Assembly: GCA_963971425.1 (NCBI GenBank) | Contig: OZ020524.1 | Span: 17,115,845 to 17,179,844 of the forward strand | Origin: Bryoerythrophyllum caledonicum | Lineage: Eukaryota; Streptophyta; Bryopsida; Pottiales; Pottiaceae | Direction of reading: 5' to 3' | DNA: 64,000 nucleotides | In this document: piece after piece, positions 21,718 through 34,070 of the stretch | How positions within the stretch are numbered: the first letter of the stretch is position 1 | Layout: every line of letters starts with the position of its first letter | Notes under the pieces: model-generated | Database searches by the model: none | Told to the model about the DNA's origin: nothing | Seen by the model: the letters and a program-made list of their open reading frames with translations, nothing else | Translations under genes and position numbers: made by a program

Positions 21718-21745
21718 GTTAACATTTATATATGATTTTGATTAT
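21425..21745 (+). repeat. Diverged family X fragment with (AT)n tract
   Basis: Scattered blocks match family X: TATCTAACCATA, ATGCACAACATCCAACG and GCACTAGATTGATAGC. A pure AT dinucleotide run of about 40 bp lies at 21674-21714, where family X copies carry ATATCATATG, so the microsatellite probably expanded from inside the element. Confidence 0.55.
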
Positions 21746-22222
21746 TTTTAGAACATCCAATCAAGTGTTATGTCCTTGAGGGTTTGAAAATGCACTTGTC
21801 TACAGCGGTAGCTGTTGCGCACAAAAATGCCAAAATTGTACACATTTGATAAGTTATTCTCAAAAAAAGGAATTAGTGCATTAGTCCATTGTCTAGTTCA
21901 AATTGTTGGTTTTTGAGGCCATTTTGAAGGCTTTTTAATTAGTACATTTTAAGAATATACTTGGTAAATACTCAATAATTACTATCCATTTTGGTATGAT
22001 GTGTATACAACAAAACTCCCTTGAAACAAAGTAAGGTCTAAAAAGTTGTAAGTTTTGAAGCTTTGAACATCTCAATGGTTTGTAGAAGCCAGTTTGAGAT
22101 TATTGAAAACCTCTAGATTAAGCAAGTTGGAGAAGGAATAATATTTGGATGGGTGATTGAAGAAACTATGTCAAAATTTCCTAGTTCTTGTAGCTTTGCA
22201 TTTTAAGCTTGCCGAAGTAAAA
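21746..22222. other. Spacer without recognised genes
   Basis: AT-rich DNA between two repeats; nothing coding or structural is seen. Confidence 0.4.
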
Positions 22223-23170
22223 TTAACCCCTAAGGTACCATGATAGTTTCACACCAAAAAGACTTTATAATTGGTGGATTAAAGCACAATTAATAAAGAA
22301 GGAAACAAAAAAATTATTTATAGACCATAGGATCTAAATTTAGACTTGTTAAATAACGTGCTCACAAAATTTCATAAACTTTGACCGCACGGATTAAAAG
22401 ATTATAGTGTTTGAAGTCAATCAAGTGGTTCATTTTTTTCCGTGCCTTGACTGGATTAGCAGACTTTGACTTCACTTGTGTCAACTTTACGCACTACACA
22501 AGGTCTAAATCCATTATCATCGTGTTTAGCATGATGTTAGTTCCTTTTACACCAATTTTAAAAGGTAGAGGAGGAGTGTAGCATATTCAAAACAAATGTG
22601 CAAGGAGTGGAGGTTCAAAAATTGCCAATTCAAGTTATGAGTTATAGTGAACTTGATGTGTTTTAGATTGATGATCCGAATGGTCAATAAGAAGATTTAC
22701 ACCATACATTGTTGTGAATAAAATTAAAAGTAAAAAACATGAAGATCTCTAAGTTTAATTATGTAGAAAGGAAGAAGTTATTTTGGTACCTTACCCGACA
22801 ATGTGTAACAATGTGTGAAAATGTTTGACTTGGACTAATATGCTATTTTTCACTAAAGACAAGAATTTTTATTTGACAATATGAAAGGACATAATATGAC
22901 CTGCTAGTATTGAAAATCTTACATTCAATAGATTGTCCTAGCAAAATTCCTTGAAGTTCTTGATGTGTTTGATCTCCCCATTTGAAATTCAAAACCCTAT
23001 AATTTTTTCATGAAATGTCGGATTTAGGAAAAGATTGCTTTCTCATAGTGGTTTTAGTAATGCCCTTCTACAATACAAATTTCAAAGAGGAATGTTAGAA
23101 ATTGACACCTGAGAAATGTGACTGAACCTTCAAAATGCCATTTTCTGACATTTGGTCTTTAAAAGATTAA
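22223..23170 (+). repeat. TTAA repeat family Y, copy 1
   Basis: 948 bp. It starts TTAACCCCTAAGGTACCA and ends with TTAA at 23167-23170 after a degraded inverted end. It shares long blocks such as TTGACCGCACGGATT and CAATGTGTGAAAATG with 34743-35674 (inverted) and 56454-57397. It is noncoding. Confidence 0.75.
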
Positions 23171-23305
23171 TGTGTCAGAGGACGTGGCGTCAGGGGTCTC
23201 ACTGCATCCTAGTTTTATGTGGGGAGGATATGGGGCGGATATGGGGTGGAATTGAGACCAAATGTAGAGTGGTAGTGACAGGAAGGGGGCGGTCATGGGG
23301 GGTGA

Positions 23306-23837
23306 TGTAGAGGCACCCAATTTTGATCGGCCACCCAATTCCGATCAGTAGAGTATGCATGGCATAGTGCATGAAAATGACAAATGCTTGAAATGGTGCA
23401 TGAAGTGACTCCAAAACCAAAAACTCAAAATCTGAAAACACCAATCAATATCGGCATTGGATCATGATGTGTGCAATTTTGGTTTGCACCACCTCAATTG
23501 AGCTCTCATCAGTGGCATTGCCTCGAAAGTCAAACAAGCCCAATTGGTATTGGGTACCCTCCATGAGTTGGTTATCCATGGCATGTCTTCTCTCTTTTAC
23601 TCACTCTCACTTATTGGCATTGGGTGAAGGAGGGCACCAAATCTCACCTACTCTAGAGTTTGATTATGGGCTCCAGTGGTTTTTGGGCTTGTAAATTCTA
23701 TATCAATTCCAAATCTTTGTGATTAAATTTGAAAAAATATTTGTTGAGTTTCATTCCTAATTCTGCATCTTTCTAACATACAATGTCATTTGAGTCACAA
23801 CTGGCTTAAGTGATCGGAATTGGGTGCCTCTACCTTA
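23306..23837. repeat. MITE family W, copy 1
   Basis: Ends are inverted repeats carrying GTAGAGGCACCCAATT and, on the right, GGAATTGGGTGCCTC. The interior holds CACCCAATTCCGATCAGTAG and a conserved TTACTCACTCTC block. Full and partial relatives are at 46808-47355 and from 47704. A TA flank on the right fits a Tc1/mariner-type MITE. Confidence 0.7.
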
Positions 23838-24096
23838 TACCTTAGTGACAAAATTCTCCATCACAAAAGAACTGATACTATCTATGGAAAAAACATATTA
23901 AAAACTGGAAAACAACAAATTAAAGAAAAAGAAAAAAAACACGCACAATGTCCGAGTTTGAGAATCAGATTCTATTACACAAACTCAACCATGGCAATGC
24001 TAGACAACCCCTGATAAACTTACGTCTGCTAAGAGTATGACACCTCAAAGACTGTTGCCTACAATTGAATAATCGGTCTGAGCCAGAAAGGAATGG

Positions 24097-25861
24097 CTAT
24101 CTATTGAAGCGAGACAAGCGAGCCTGTCTGAGCTCCTCTCTGGACATGGGAGATAGAGGTCTGCCCCTTCGAGTGGGCACTGGTGGAGGTGAAGGGGGCG
24201 ACTCAGGCCTCACAACTTCCCTTGTGCCGTGACACATTTCACAAGCCTCCACAAAGGAGCCATTTTCGTAAGTACAGCTCCGGCAGCGCCACGCCACATA
24301 AGAGCCTCGGTTTAGAGATGATCCAACAGTTCCACGCCCAAACGTGCGACGCCTTGAGCCCCACAACAACTTCATGGGCCATGACAGCACTCCGGAAATC
24401 CTAGATGTAGCCCCGGAGAGAGCTTTCATGTAGATCACCCCGGCCACAATGCCACATAAATGACCCAGGAAGGAGGTTCCCGGGACGAACATCTGAATGA
24501 GCAGAAGCTCCACCCACGCGGCGTAGCGAGAGGGCACGAGAATGCCGTACACGCTTGTGTGGGTGGGAGCGTTGTAGTTCAGCACCACCTTCAACGCGAA
24601 CAAGACACCTGAGAATCCCACTGAGCAGTCCGAGTAGAACGAGGTCCGGGACTCGGTGTACAACGCGAGCAGCGAGGAGGAGGCCACTACGAGGCCTTGC
24701 GAGAGGCCCAGCAGCACCGCCACCGTCGTTGCGAAGCGCTGGCTTCCCATGGTGCCCTCCAATTGGACGCCCTTCCACAGCAAAGACACCATGTTGTAGA
24801 TGAGGTGCGTCTCGTCAGCATGATAAAATGCGGATAGCAACAGCCGCTTCAAGTCCCGGTTCTGCAAATCCAATGAAACCAGCAAGGACACCATGAGTTC
24901 TGACCTCAATTATCATTCAAAAATCAGCCCGAAATCGCTCTAAAGACATATAATCAGAGGAAAAAAAGTGGTAAACTTGATTCATGGTACAACATTTTAT
25001 CATGCTGAGATAAAAATGGTACAACCTTCTCCGTTCTCAAAAGCGGCTACAACGACTTCTAACTTGACCACCAAGTTTTTCCACCAAACTCTTCCAGACC
25101 TAACAGCTATCAACCCTTAGAATATAAAACATGTAGCAAGACATACACCTTTGGATTGAAGATTCTTCAACTACCATATTTCATTTGGAGGTCATCTCAA
25201 TCAATCTGAACCTTATCATGTTCAAACCATACATGTAGAATACATGACCATTTTGCAACAATGATGATCTAAATTTGAAATGCCTTGTGTCATTGGATTG
25301 GGCTCAACACAAATACAAACTTTGGTAGCTATTGTATACATGAATTCTACTGTATGTCAATTTGAAATGCCTTGTGTCATTGGATTGGGCTCAACACAAA
25401 TACAAACTTTGGTAGCTATTGTATACATGAATTCTACTGTATGTCAAAACTTCATGCGGCTTCTCAGACCTTCAAGCGCTAAGAGTGAAGGAAGAATAGT
25501 ATTATTGACAGATAAAGAAGAGTGGGTTTGAAAATACTCAAATGATATCAACAAGCAATCAGAGAGAGACCAACCTTCAGTTATGCATCTTCAAAAAATC
25601 AATCACAGTGACGCATCATCGAAGATTGGGTGTGCGTGATACCTTGGTGACGAGATATGGATTGAGGCAGACTTGCGACAAGGTGGGCAGCCAGGCATCG
25701 AGTTGCCCAGGGCGCAAGTGAATCAACGCCTGCACGGCAATGAGCGCGGTCGTCACGGGAGGCTTCCTCGGCAACTGCACGAAACTCGTCGCAGCTTGCA
25801 CCGCCAACAGGTACACCATCCCATTGCCATTGCCATTGCCATGGATTCTCCGTCTCCGCAT
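24097..25861 (-). CDS. Rhomboid intramembrane protease with C-terminal RanBP2-type zinc finger
   Basis: Two exons, 25861-25643 and 24861-24097, phase 0, 327 aa. The rhomboid fold is clear: PPVTTALIAVQALIH (first helix), HLIYNMVSLLWKG, the catalytic Ser in GFSGVLFALK and the catalytic His in FLGHLCGIVAG. After the six membrane helices comes a Cys4 RanBP2-type finger (WRCRSCTYENG...CEMC), then a Pro-rich, basic tail (SPPSPPPVPTRRGR). This order matches plant rhomboid-like proteins of the RBL14/RHBDD1 type, whose animal relative acts in ER quality control; the finger may bind ubiquitin (inference). The ATG at 25861 is preferred because upstream codons are non-ATG. The single intron (~780 bp) carries repeat fragments and an 87-bp tandem duplication. 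Confidence 0.88.
24975..25265. repeat. Fragments of repeat families V and Z inside the rhomboid intron
   Basis: 24975-25095 resembles the V repeat (GGTACAACATT..., GACCACCAAG), also found in PEX14 and fimbrin introns. 25105-25262 resembles family Z (CACCTTTGGATTGAAGATTC, AACCTTATCATGTTCAAA). Neither end is intact here. Confidence 0.6.
25274..25447 (+). repeat. Perfect 87-bp tandem duplication
   Basis: 25274-25360 and 25361-25447 appear identical. Each starts TTTGAAATGCCTTGTGTC and ends TACTGTATGTCAA. The duplication lies in the rhomboid intron. The absence of visible mismatches implies it is recent. Confidence 0.92.
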
Positions 25862-27407
25862 TCTTATCACAACTTAACCTGCGATGATCTCTCTTCCACA
25901 ATCAAGTGCCCGCTTCCAAACCCTAAAAACTATGTCATTTGTCGCATAAACAAGGACCTCTACCACAAATTCGCACAGCGACAACCCAATTCAAACCTCC
26001 ACATTACGAATTCGAGGGAGACCCAAAGAAACCCTCACATGTGACCTAAAACTGTGGCTTTTGTGTGATTTCTGTACAACTCTATGCTTACTCCTGCGCA
26101 ACAACATTGAAAGTTTGAATCATTCTTTTGAAGAAATTAATTGATCATAGAAACGTCACCACAAAAGAAACGTCACCTTCCATGCCACTCAATCAAAACT
26201 ATGATTACAGGATTTTTATTTTTTCTTTCATTTTATTTATTTATTTTTGGTGTGTGTTTGCTATATTGGCAAGTTGTGGCATGTTCTTGTCAAGAAGAGA
26301 GAAGATTTCATCGCTAGAGATTGAACCCACATCCACTCCATTGGGTTTGGGTATGTCTCCTTGGTCACCCTGTAGTTTAGGGTCATTTTGGACCGTGACT
26401 ATAGCAATTTCACATCCTCTGCACTCAAACAAAACTCACAAAGACTTCACATGCAACTTTCATCTAGACATATTTAGATCATTTACATAGTCCATAGACA
26501 CATTTAGGTCCTCCCATGGTCCAAAATTTGCTAGATTTTGTGTAGATAACACATAGTCTATGTAGAACATGAAGGCAGTGGATACATTTCACTTTTCTTG
26601 GTCTAGGGTGAAAATCTTGAAAATGACTTTGGTGCCGGAGCAGACTTGAGAGCCCACTAAATCCTAGTTTTCAAATTTGGTAGCACCGACACCAAGGTTT
26701 TTTTTTTTTTTTCTAGTGACAACTTGACAAAGGAGCATTGCTATCAAATGTGGGTACGCAAATAATTTGGAGTGATGTTCTGTCAGTGGCCAATTGAGAA
26801 TCTAGCGGATGAAAAAAATGGGTTGACCGACACCATGCCAAAAAGTGCGGCAACAATTAGAAAATGGTCGCTTGTCTTTAAAGGGTTGACTTAATATCCA
26901 CATTAATTTTGTGTCAAAAGTATTGAAACAACCACCAATTTTGTAGCACATGATTTGATGTGGATTGAGAATTGAAGTCAACCACTATAATTTACGTTGA
27001 TAGAAGTTAACGTAAGCTTTTCAAAATAGCTTATCATGGTATATGAGGTGAATGGATGTAGTACTTAGGCTATTTACTCATTGAACCATTTATTTTTCTA
27101 AGCACCAATCTTATGTTTTTATAATGGTAAACATGATAAGGAACAAACAAGCCAATGTCATATTAAAACCTTTTAAGAAAACATGATATAAATTGGATCT
27201 GCTAATACTTACAACATGGACCTTTACATTAATGAGGTCTACATCAAGTATAGAGTAGAACTAAAAAGTAGACAATGGAAAATGACCAATATCTTGTGAT
27301 GTGATCCAAAGTATAATGTCATATTATTACAACGTTATCGCCATATAAACTAGATACTGTACCTTATTTGTAATCATCTAATATAGGGAATCTTACTAGA
27401 GTTGCAT
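25862..27407. other. Upstream of the rhomboid gene, no gene recognised
   Basis: AT-rich spacer. A poly-T run lies at about 26698-26713. Open stretches near 25860-26490 show no domain. The first few hundred bases presumably hold the rhomboid promoter. Confidence 0.4.
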
Positions 27408-28972
27408 CTACACTTCTGAAGGATTTTGTGGTTGAGAACTTTCTATCAATGTGTATGTTTGCCCATTGACTAAATGAGACAATGCATGGTTGACATATAA
27501 TTGCTTTTCATATGCTTGAGTAAGTGGAGGTTCTATGCATGAACGAATATGCACTGTAAGATGATCTCTATTTCTCTTCTTGAAAAGAGTCTTAAAACCA
27601 CTTGAACCACTTGTCAAGAATGTTTCTTCTTCTATTCGTATTTCATGTAATTTCCGTTTGGCCTTGAAAGCATATGTTGCCACTTCATCATTTCCAATTG
27701 GAAGCCACGTTCCCAAAAAAATGGGTCTTTTGTAATTTACACATTGGATGATTGATAAGATTATACTGATATTTTTTATCTTGGACTTGCTCTGCAATAA
27801 TGTCAATATATGGAGCAAGGTATTTGTATTGAAGCAATGCTAAATGCATCATATGTTTCACTTGAATTTTAAAACCACCTTCAGTGAGATTGTAGTTTGA
27901 TTCTGTAAACTGCTCATTACTTTCGTGATCCATACAACTTGCTTGTTGTTTCATATTTGCACCAATTGCGAGTCGAGCACCTTGAGAACTTCCAACTACC
28001 AAGGTAGTATAATAACTTATTTCATTGCCCTTGGTAATATCCTTTGGTAATATCCTTTGATGTAGATGATTTGTTGGTTGTCTTCTCAGCTACATAATCT
28101 CCTTCCTTGAACTCATGTTTCACATAGGCAGTTCTTTGAATATGTTGATCTACAGGTCCCAAAGATTCATATAATTCATCATGAAACCATCCAAAATATC
28201 CACATGATTCATGTCCATGATTAATAGAATGTGTACATGATTCAATACTATCTCAGCCTAGATCAAGAGCAATAACCACACTTGCTGTAATTTGAATCTT
28301 CTTGTTGTCTCTAGATTTATGAAAACCAAAAGTTAGCTACACTGTCACCTTGACGTTCTCCAACCTTTCAATAGATATTGGATAGTGATTAGATAATGGC
28401 TCCATGTTCTTCTAAAAAAAATCACCTCCACTCAATAGAATGACATTCACTTTTGTGAAGGTTTTTTTTATCTTGGACATGGTCAATATTGGAAAATCCT
28501 CTAAAGAATCTCCATATCCTCCATCTCCATTCCTATATCCCTCACTTTGGCCCATTTCTTTTTGCCAATGATTGTTATCATTTTGATAAGAAGTTTCTCT
28601 AGAAAAGAGAACCTTCAAATTTTGGTACCAAATCAAATGTGCTTCATTCTCATCTTTTGGATAATTGTCCATACATTGAGCCTCAATGCTCTCATTCCAC
28701 ATGATATTGTTGCGATTAGCATGGAACACATCAATAACTCTTTCCATATTAAAGAACTTTGAAATCTCCCAAAGATATGGAACTTGAAGTGCATAGTTCG
28801 AAGCCATAGAAGTATGGTCTTGAAATATATGAATAATTGATGATGAAGAAGTTGCAACATCCCTTCCTTCTCCTAAAATACCACTTATTTGTGGTAGCCT
28901 CACTTTCATAACTTTGCATTCTTTTGTGGAGCCCTGGACAATTGTGCCTGCCATTTGTCCTAGGAAATACAC
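27408..28972 (-). pseudogene. Unidentified decaying gene
   Basis: Long protein-like stretches on the minus strand are broken by single stops and frame changes. 28972-28412 is open (LPQISGILGEGRDV, then YPKDENEAHLIWYQ). It continues past a stop into SIERLENVKVTV and, after two more stops, HGHESCGYFGWFHDELYE; after a frame change, GARLAIGANMKQQASC and YKYLAPYIDIIAEQ. Codon-like composition and conserved-looking aromatic residues suggest a former gene of 450 or more residues. I recognise no family. It lies directly downstream of the NB-ARC pseudogene on the same strand and may be that gene's C-terminal region, although I see no leucine-rich repeats. Confidence 0.45.
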
Positions 28973-29339
28973 CCTAGCCGTGTTCCAAGCACATGTAATG
29001 CCAGTGGATGGAAATGATGGTTGCGGAGACGGATTTCGTCATAATATTGATCATACTTATCTTCACAATTATCCATATGGTATGAAGAATCATCATGCAT
29101 ATAATATGGGTCATCATCGCTTGAATAATTATTCTTTTAAAAGAAACACCTCATAATACAACGTTCCATGAGTTGCTCACTCACTTCATCATCATTCTCA
29201 AACCCACATGACTTCACAAAAAGGGCCTTTGCTTCTTCCATATTCAACTCCGGCATTTTGATGCAATTATGCTTGCTTATATATTGCCTCAAATAGAATA
29301 GCAAGTCTTTGGAACGTGTTGTCACCATCACTAGTAGAA

Positions 29340-29640
29340 TCTGGTGTTTTTACGACTACCACTTCACAACTGCAAAACAGTCATATGTGACATGGCACGA
29401 CATGTATACAACTCCTGCAGTCGTAAAATAGACGCAGTTGTCATTGAGTCATCCCGTAGTCGTGCCGCAGTTATTTGTATGTAGTCATATTTTTACGACT
29501 TCAAACTTTCCATCCACACGAAAATCATCCTTTGCCCTTCAAAACTTTCACTACATCGACCCCCCTGCCCTTATTTTTCTTCTGTGGCAAGAAATCTTTT
29601 GCACGGTTTCCAATGTTGCGTTAAATTTTCTCTGACACAT
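29340..29640. repeat. Left subterminal repeats of the CACTA element
   Basis: Multiple copies of ACGACTAC/GTAGTCGT and CAGTCGT or CAGTTGT in both orientations within 200 bp of the tip. Matching clusters occur at about 31660-32060 and 34070-34560 near the other end. Confidence 0.75.
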
Positions 29641-29674
29641 GATTGTCAGAGTGGTCTAGTTGTGCCAAGTGTCA

Positions 29675-31592
29675 CCTCCAAACACTAGTAAACTGTAGCA
29701 AAAAATGGTCTAAACTAGAATACAATAACAACACATTAAACTACTCCATGACAAATCCCCCTCTCCCTAATTACCACACAAATACACACCCAAAATATGA
29801 CCCCATACATAGTTACTACACGGATGGATCCTTCAAAGAACCGGTAGAAAGTAGCCCTGGACACTGGCATAGAGAAAAAGTCGGATATGGCATATACAAT
29901 CCCAACAAAGAAATTAAATTAGCCAAAAGACTCCATGGACTTAAAACATCCTCAGAGCAGAGATGATGGCCATACATAAAACACTCCAAATCATCAACAC
30001 AAAATATGCCAACGAACCCGCACATTTTTTTACGGATTGCATCAATGTCCTACATCTACTAAACACACAAATAACACACCCTACTCTCCACAATAGCCAC
30101 CCCATCAAAATAACACTCATGTCCATGGTACAAATGCTTCAAAATCGAACACAACCTGCTTACACTCCATAAAGTTAGAGCCCACGCTAATATAGAAGGA
30201 AATGAACAAGCCGATAAACTAGCCAAAGAAGGAAGAGAAAAATCACATAAAAATGCCAAAGACCCATATGAGCATGCACATGCCACCCCATACTACTTCC
30301 AAAAAGAGGATTGGCCCTCCAAAAATGACACCCCGGACAAAGGCCCGGTCCAATTTTTGGGGAAATATCTCAAAAAACAAGTCACATACAATGACATTGA
30401 CACGATCTCAGAAAAATTCCTTAACATAGAGAAATGGAGAGGCAATAATAACTAGACAATGAATTGTCTACAAATTTCTAGAAAAATCCCACCATTACCG
30501 ATTCACAAATTACATGCCTTATTAAATTCCACACTGGTCAATATATGGGGAATGCCTGTAAACAACTCTTCTTCAGAATAGAACACTTTCCATCCATAAC
30601 ATGCGCCATATGTACCTCTACAGACCCCGACACATGGCTACACGTTCTACTTAAATGCCAAAACCACCACATACACTCCCTCATTGTTAAAAGACACAAC
30701 AAAGCAGTATGGGAAATCCGAAAACTAATTACCTCACATAACAAATCCCGATGTTTCATACTCATGAATGCCGGCACTTTCAATAACAACCCACAAGAAA
30801 ACACGGTCCCACCTTGGCTACTCCCATGTACATGTGCAACTCAACGATGCCACTGTAATGCTAGATTTAAACCCAACATACTTTGCGTTAAAGGCCTACC
30901 ATACAACGACCCGCCACCCATCCACATTGACCCAAACTATACCATTCAATTTACTGAATTCACGTTCTGTAATGACAGATTTCCACCAGAAACAATAGAA
31001 AATAAAATAAATAAATATCAACCCCTCATTGACGACATAAAAAACCTCGGATGGAAAATTGAGCCCCTCATAGTCATCACAGCTAGTGCCCGTGCCACAA
31101 CCTATATCCCATCCATGAACACCCTTGAAGAAACTTTCAAAATACCCATGAACACAATAAAACATACCTTCAAAAATATCAACACCATCACAATCCAACA
31201 TGCTATGTCCATACTATTCCACAAACAAAAAATAAAGAATAATCAAACCCTCCCCGATCCACATGACACACCATAAAACGTCCTAACTCCCCCATTGCCC
31301 CACTCATTTCCTCTCCTTCCTCCCTACCCTCCTAGTCTTTCCCCTTCTTTGTCTTTTCTCTTTTCTTTCCTTTTCTTTTCTTTTCTCCCCACTCCCTTGT
31401 TCTGATTGTGGTTTCTCTTTGCTATGGTTTACATCCGTATGGTCACTTGTTACATAGTGTCTACCCTCGAGAGGGGGAAGTAGCTCCATACTAATAATTC
31501 CTTGCCTGGTGGGCACGGTCTTATTGGTGGAACAAACAGACACTTTATTCATGCCGGTTCCCTTCGGGAACCAGCGTCCTTCTTTCTTTCTT
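29675..31592 (+). mobile_element. 5'-truncated LINE with RNase H and zinc-knuckle remnants
   Basis: A 12-bp direct repeat TGCCAAGTGTCA (29663-29674 and 31593-31604) brackets the insertion. Inside, on the plus strand, are the C-terminal parts of a non-LTR retrotransposon polyprotein. RNase H motifs are YYTDGSF, FFTDC and GNEQADKLAKEG, in two frames. After a stop comes a zinc-binding stretch CAICTSTDP...H...C in the open segment 30545-31276. Endonuclease and most of the reverse transcriptase are missing. The 3' end has a hairpin (GGTTCCCTTCGGGAACC) followed by a TTTC-repeat tail. Confidence 0.88.
30545..31276 (+). pseudogene. C-terminal segment of the LINE polyprotein
   Basis: About 243 open residues starting with a Cys/His cluster (CAICTSTDPDTWLHVLLKC) typical of the tail after RNase H in plant LINEs. 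The remainder is basic and of unknown role. It was originally joined to the upstream RNase H frame; stops near 30450-30540 separate them. Confidence 0.7.
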
Positions 31593-32107
31593 TGCCAAGT
31601 GTCATGATTTCATAGGATTAGAATTCATTTTTAATGTTTAATTTGAATGTTCACCACGCTGTAAGAGTAGTGACGTAGTAGTCCCGCAATTGACCAGCAG
31701 TTGTATTATCATGGAAATTGAGTTGTCCCCCAGTTTTTCCACGGTTGCACAACGATTTTATCATCATACAATGACAGTTGTGACCCAATTGTAAAATAGT
31801 CGTGAAGAAGTTGTGTAACGGTTATCAAAAGTAATCCCACAAATTCATTGCAGTTTTACTCAATGTGCACCACACATACACTTGCATTTGAGTAGCGATG
31901 CAGTTGCAACACAGTTACTGCTCGTACACTGTACGGTTACAATGTAGTCCTTATACAGTTGCATATCATATGAAACCAACTACTAACTGAGTTCTATTAT
32001 AGTCGCATATTAGTTGCAAGCGCCCTATCCACACTTCAAAACAACTACAACAGAGTGAACTCCAGACTACGGATAATAAAGAATATCAAATAAATACCTT
32101 CATAAAC

Positions 32108-32640
32108 TTGGCCTCCCATAAGGTGTTACCCTTAACCACGTCCTTCACCAAGAGTCGTTCGGCGTCTTTATTTGGTTCCATCAACAGCACATCCCCAAGC
32201 AAGGCCTCGCTCACATCCACTTTGCACCATCCCTCCTGCAAGGCCACTCACATTCCCAACTGCAACATGTTGTTTTCCACCCTTGGGATTGAGAAGCCAA
32301 ACCTTCTGCACCGAACAAAACTGCAACCAAATGATACAACAAGTCAACTAATTGCTCCAATAACAACTCAAACAACATGTAAGATAAAAAGATGTCTTAA
32401 TTACCGTCTGCAGGGAATGGTCTCCCTTCTTCGTCGCACTAGTACTAAGGCTTTGAAGCCTAGTCCCTCTTCTCTCCTGCAATGCCATCAATGACAATAG
32501 TTACTTGAGAATTGTTCAAGAACAAAGCAATAGAAGATACTAGGCTACTAAGAACACTTCCATGACCAAACTCACCTTGGGAACTTCAGAAACAACGTTA
32601 GCTGATTTCATGGGGCTCCTCCTCTTTGATGCAGTGCTCT
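32108..32640 (-). pseudogene. TNPA-like (Ptta/En/Spm) transposase-accessory remnant
   Basis: The minus strand reads KVWLLNPKGGKQHVAVGNV, then after a one-base frame change WCKVDVSEALLGD and VKDVVKGNTLWEAKF. The pattern V-LL-x-K, VA-x-G, GLAGG, WCKV, VKDVV resembles the Ptta/En/Spm plant transposase domain (from memory, not searched). Upstream exon-like pieces with GT donors lie at about 32480-32408 and 32640-32575. It is broken by the frameshift, which fits a non-autonomous element. Confidence 0.45.
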
Positions 32641-34070
32641 ACGTAGCAAACTCCTACACAAACAACCAAACATTATCAACACTTACATCACCTTAAACTT
32701 CAGATCATTGACACCTTCACAAGTAACGACCCCATTCAAAAGCGCCACTCCTTTAGGGTTAATCACATAACACAACACAACTACATCCGGGTAACAACAT
32801 TCCAAAAGACTACTGCAAATTTAAGTATACAAAGTCATAAAGTAATTCAAACAACTACCTCACATCTTCTATACAAATGTTCATGTTACATAAGAATACT
32901 CAAAAATTATAAAAACGACTACCACACAACTATAAAATTGGATGCCCAATTGAGAACAAAACATACACATGACATACAACATATCTGATTTCACAACTCG
33001 TACTCTCCCAGCAGTTAGCACACCATCTACTAACATAATCCAATTGGCTCTATAAATAAAGAGCAACCCTAACCTCTTCACATCAAGGCACATTCTCCTT
33101 TCGAAGGAGTTTGAGGATCCAAAGGAGATGAGGATCACGACAAATCAAATCACAATCAAAGTACCGCCCACTTAAACTCATTTCCGCACATCTACCATGT
33201 CTTTTGAGCTGATCATACCTTGTATCAACAATAAACAAAAACATTGTTTAAATTACAATGGACCTTGGGTTCAACAATCGAAACTCGCCACAATCAAACC
33301 ATAACATTCTGCGTCATGAGAGTCAAAGATTGAAGTACTGCCCCTGCCTGGCCTCGACAAGCGTCGGGGCCGGCCGAAATGAAGCCCAAAAAGCAGAGTC
33401 CAAAATCGCATACTCCAGAAATCCTAGCAACACTTGAAAATCAAACATAAATTTTGTGGGTGTTTCGGATTTTCGTACCAGCGGGTGGCGTGAGAAGCCC
33501 TTCCACTGATTGTAACTCCTCGGAGCCCGACTGGGATCGGGATCCACCACTCTTCATGCTATCGCCCGAAACCCTAAATCCCTCTCCTAACGGCTCCTCT
33601 CCAAACGATCTTCCAAGTCGAAGACTTCTTCGCAAAGGAACGGGCAGCCTCTCTCTCCTAATGCGTTGGGGACGACTCACGGCATCAACGGATCTCCTAC
33701 AATGCAACAACGTCAACCTCAAAAAACAAAGCAGAGGATCTACATCTTCTTTGGAGTACAAGAATTCTGGCTAAAAGAAAGAACTAGTACGCAACAGTCA
33801 AACGACTCATCTCAACTACAAGGTATTTAAAGTACGACTGCAGTGCAACTGCTCAATTCGTGCACAACTGTTGCCGACAACATTTATGGCTGATAAACTA
33901 CATGTCGGCGCCAATTTCGACTATGAAGCTCTGTCCAAGGAATGTGAACGTCTTTGTTACTTACATTGAACCTAAAGAATGCGTTAATGCACCTGACAGT
34001 GATGCCTAAGGACATGTACAAATGTCAGAAATAAGTTACATAAACCGAAATTGAAAATAAAGCCCCCTTT
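32641..34070. other. CACTA interior without clear domain
   Basis: Contains a minus-strand open stretch at 33761-33441, rich in Arg and Ser (RRERLPVPLRRSLRLGRS), perhaps an N-terminal exon of the TNPA-like gene. No recognised motif. Confidence 0.35.

Noticed and set aside
29643..29966. Plus-strand reading with YYTDGSF as a host RNase H gene
   Set aside because: It lies inside the 12-bp duplication and continues into LINE-type zinc-binding sequence, so it is retrotransposon DNA.
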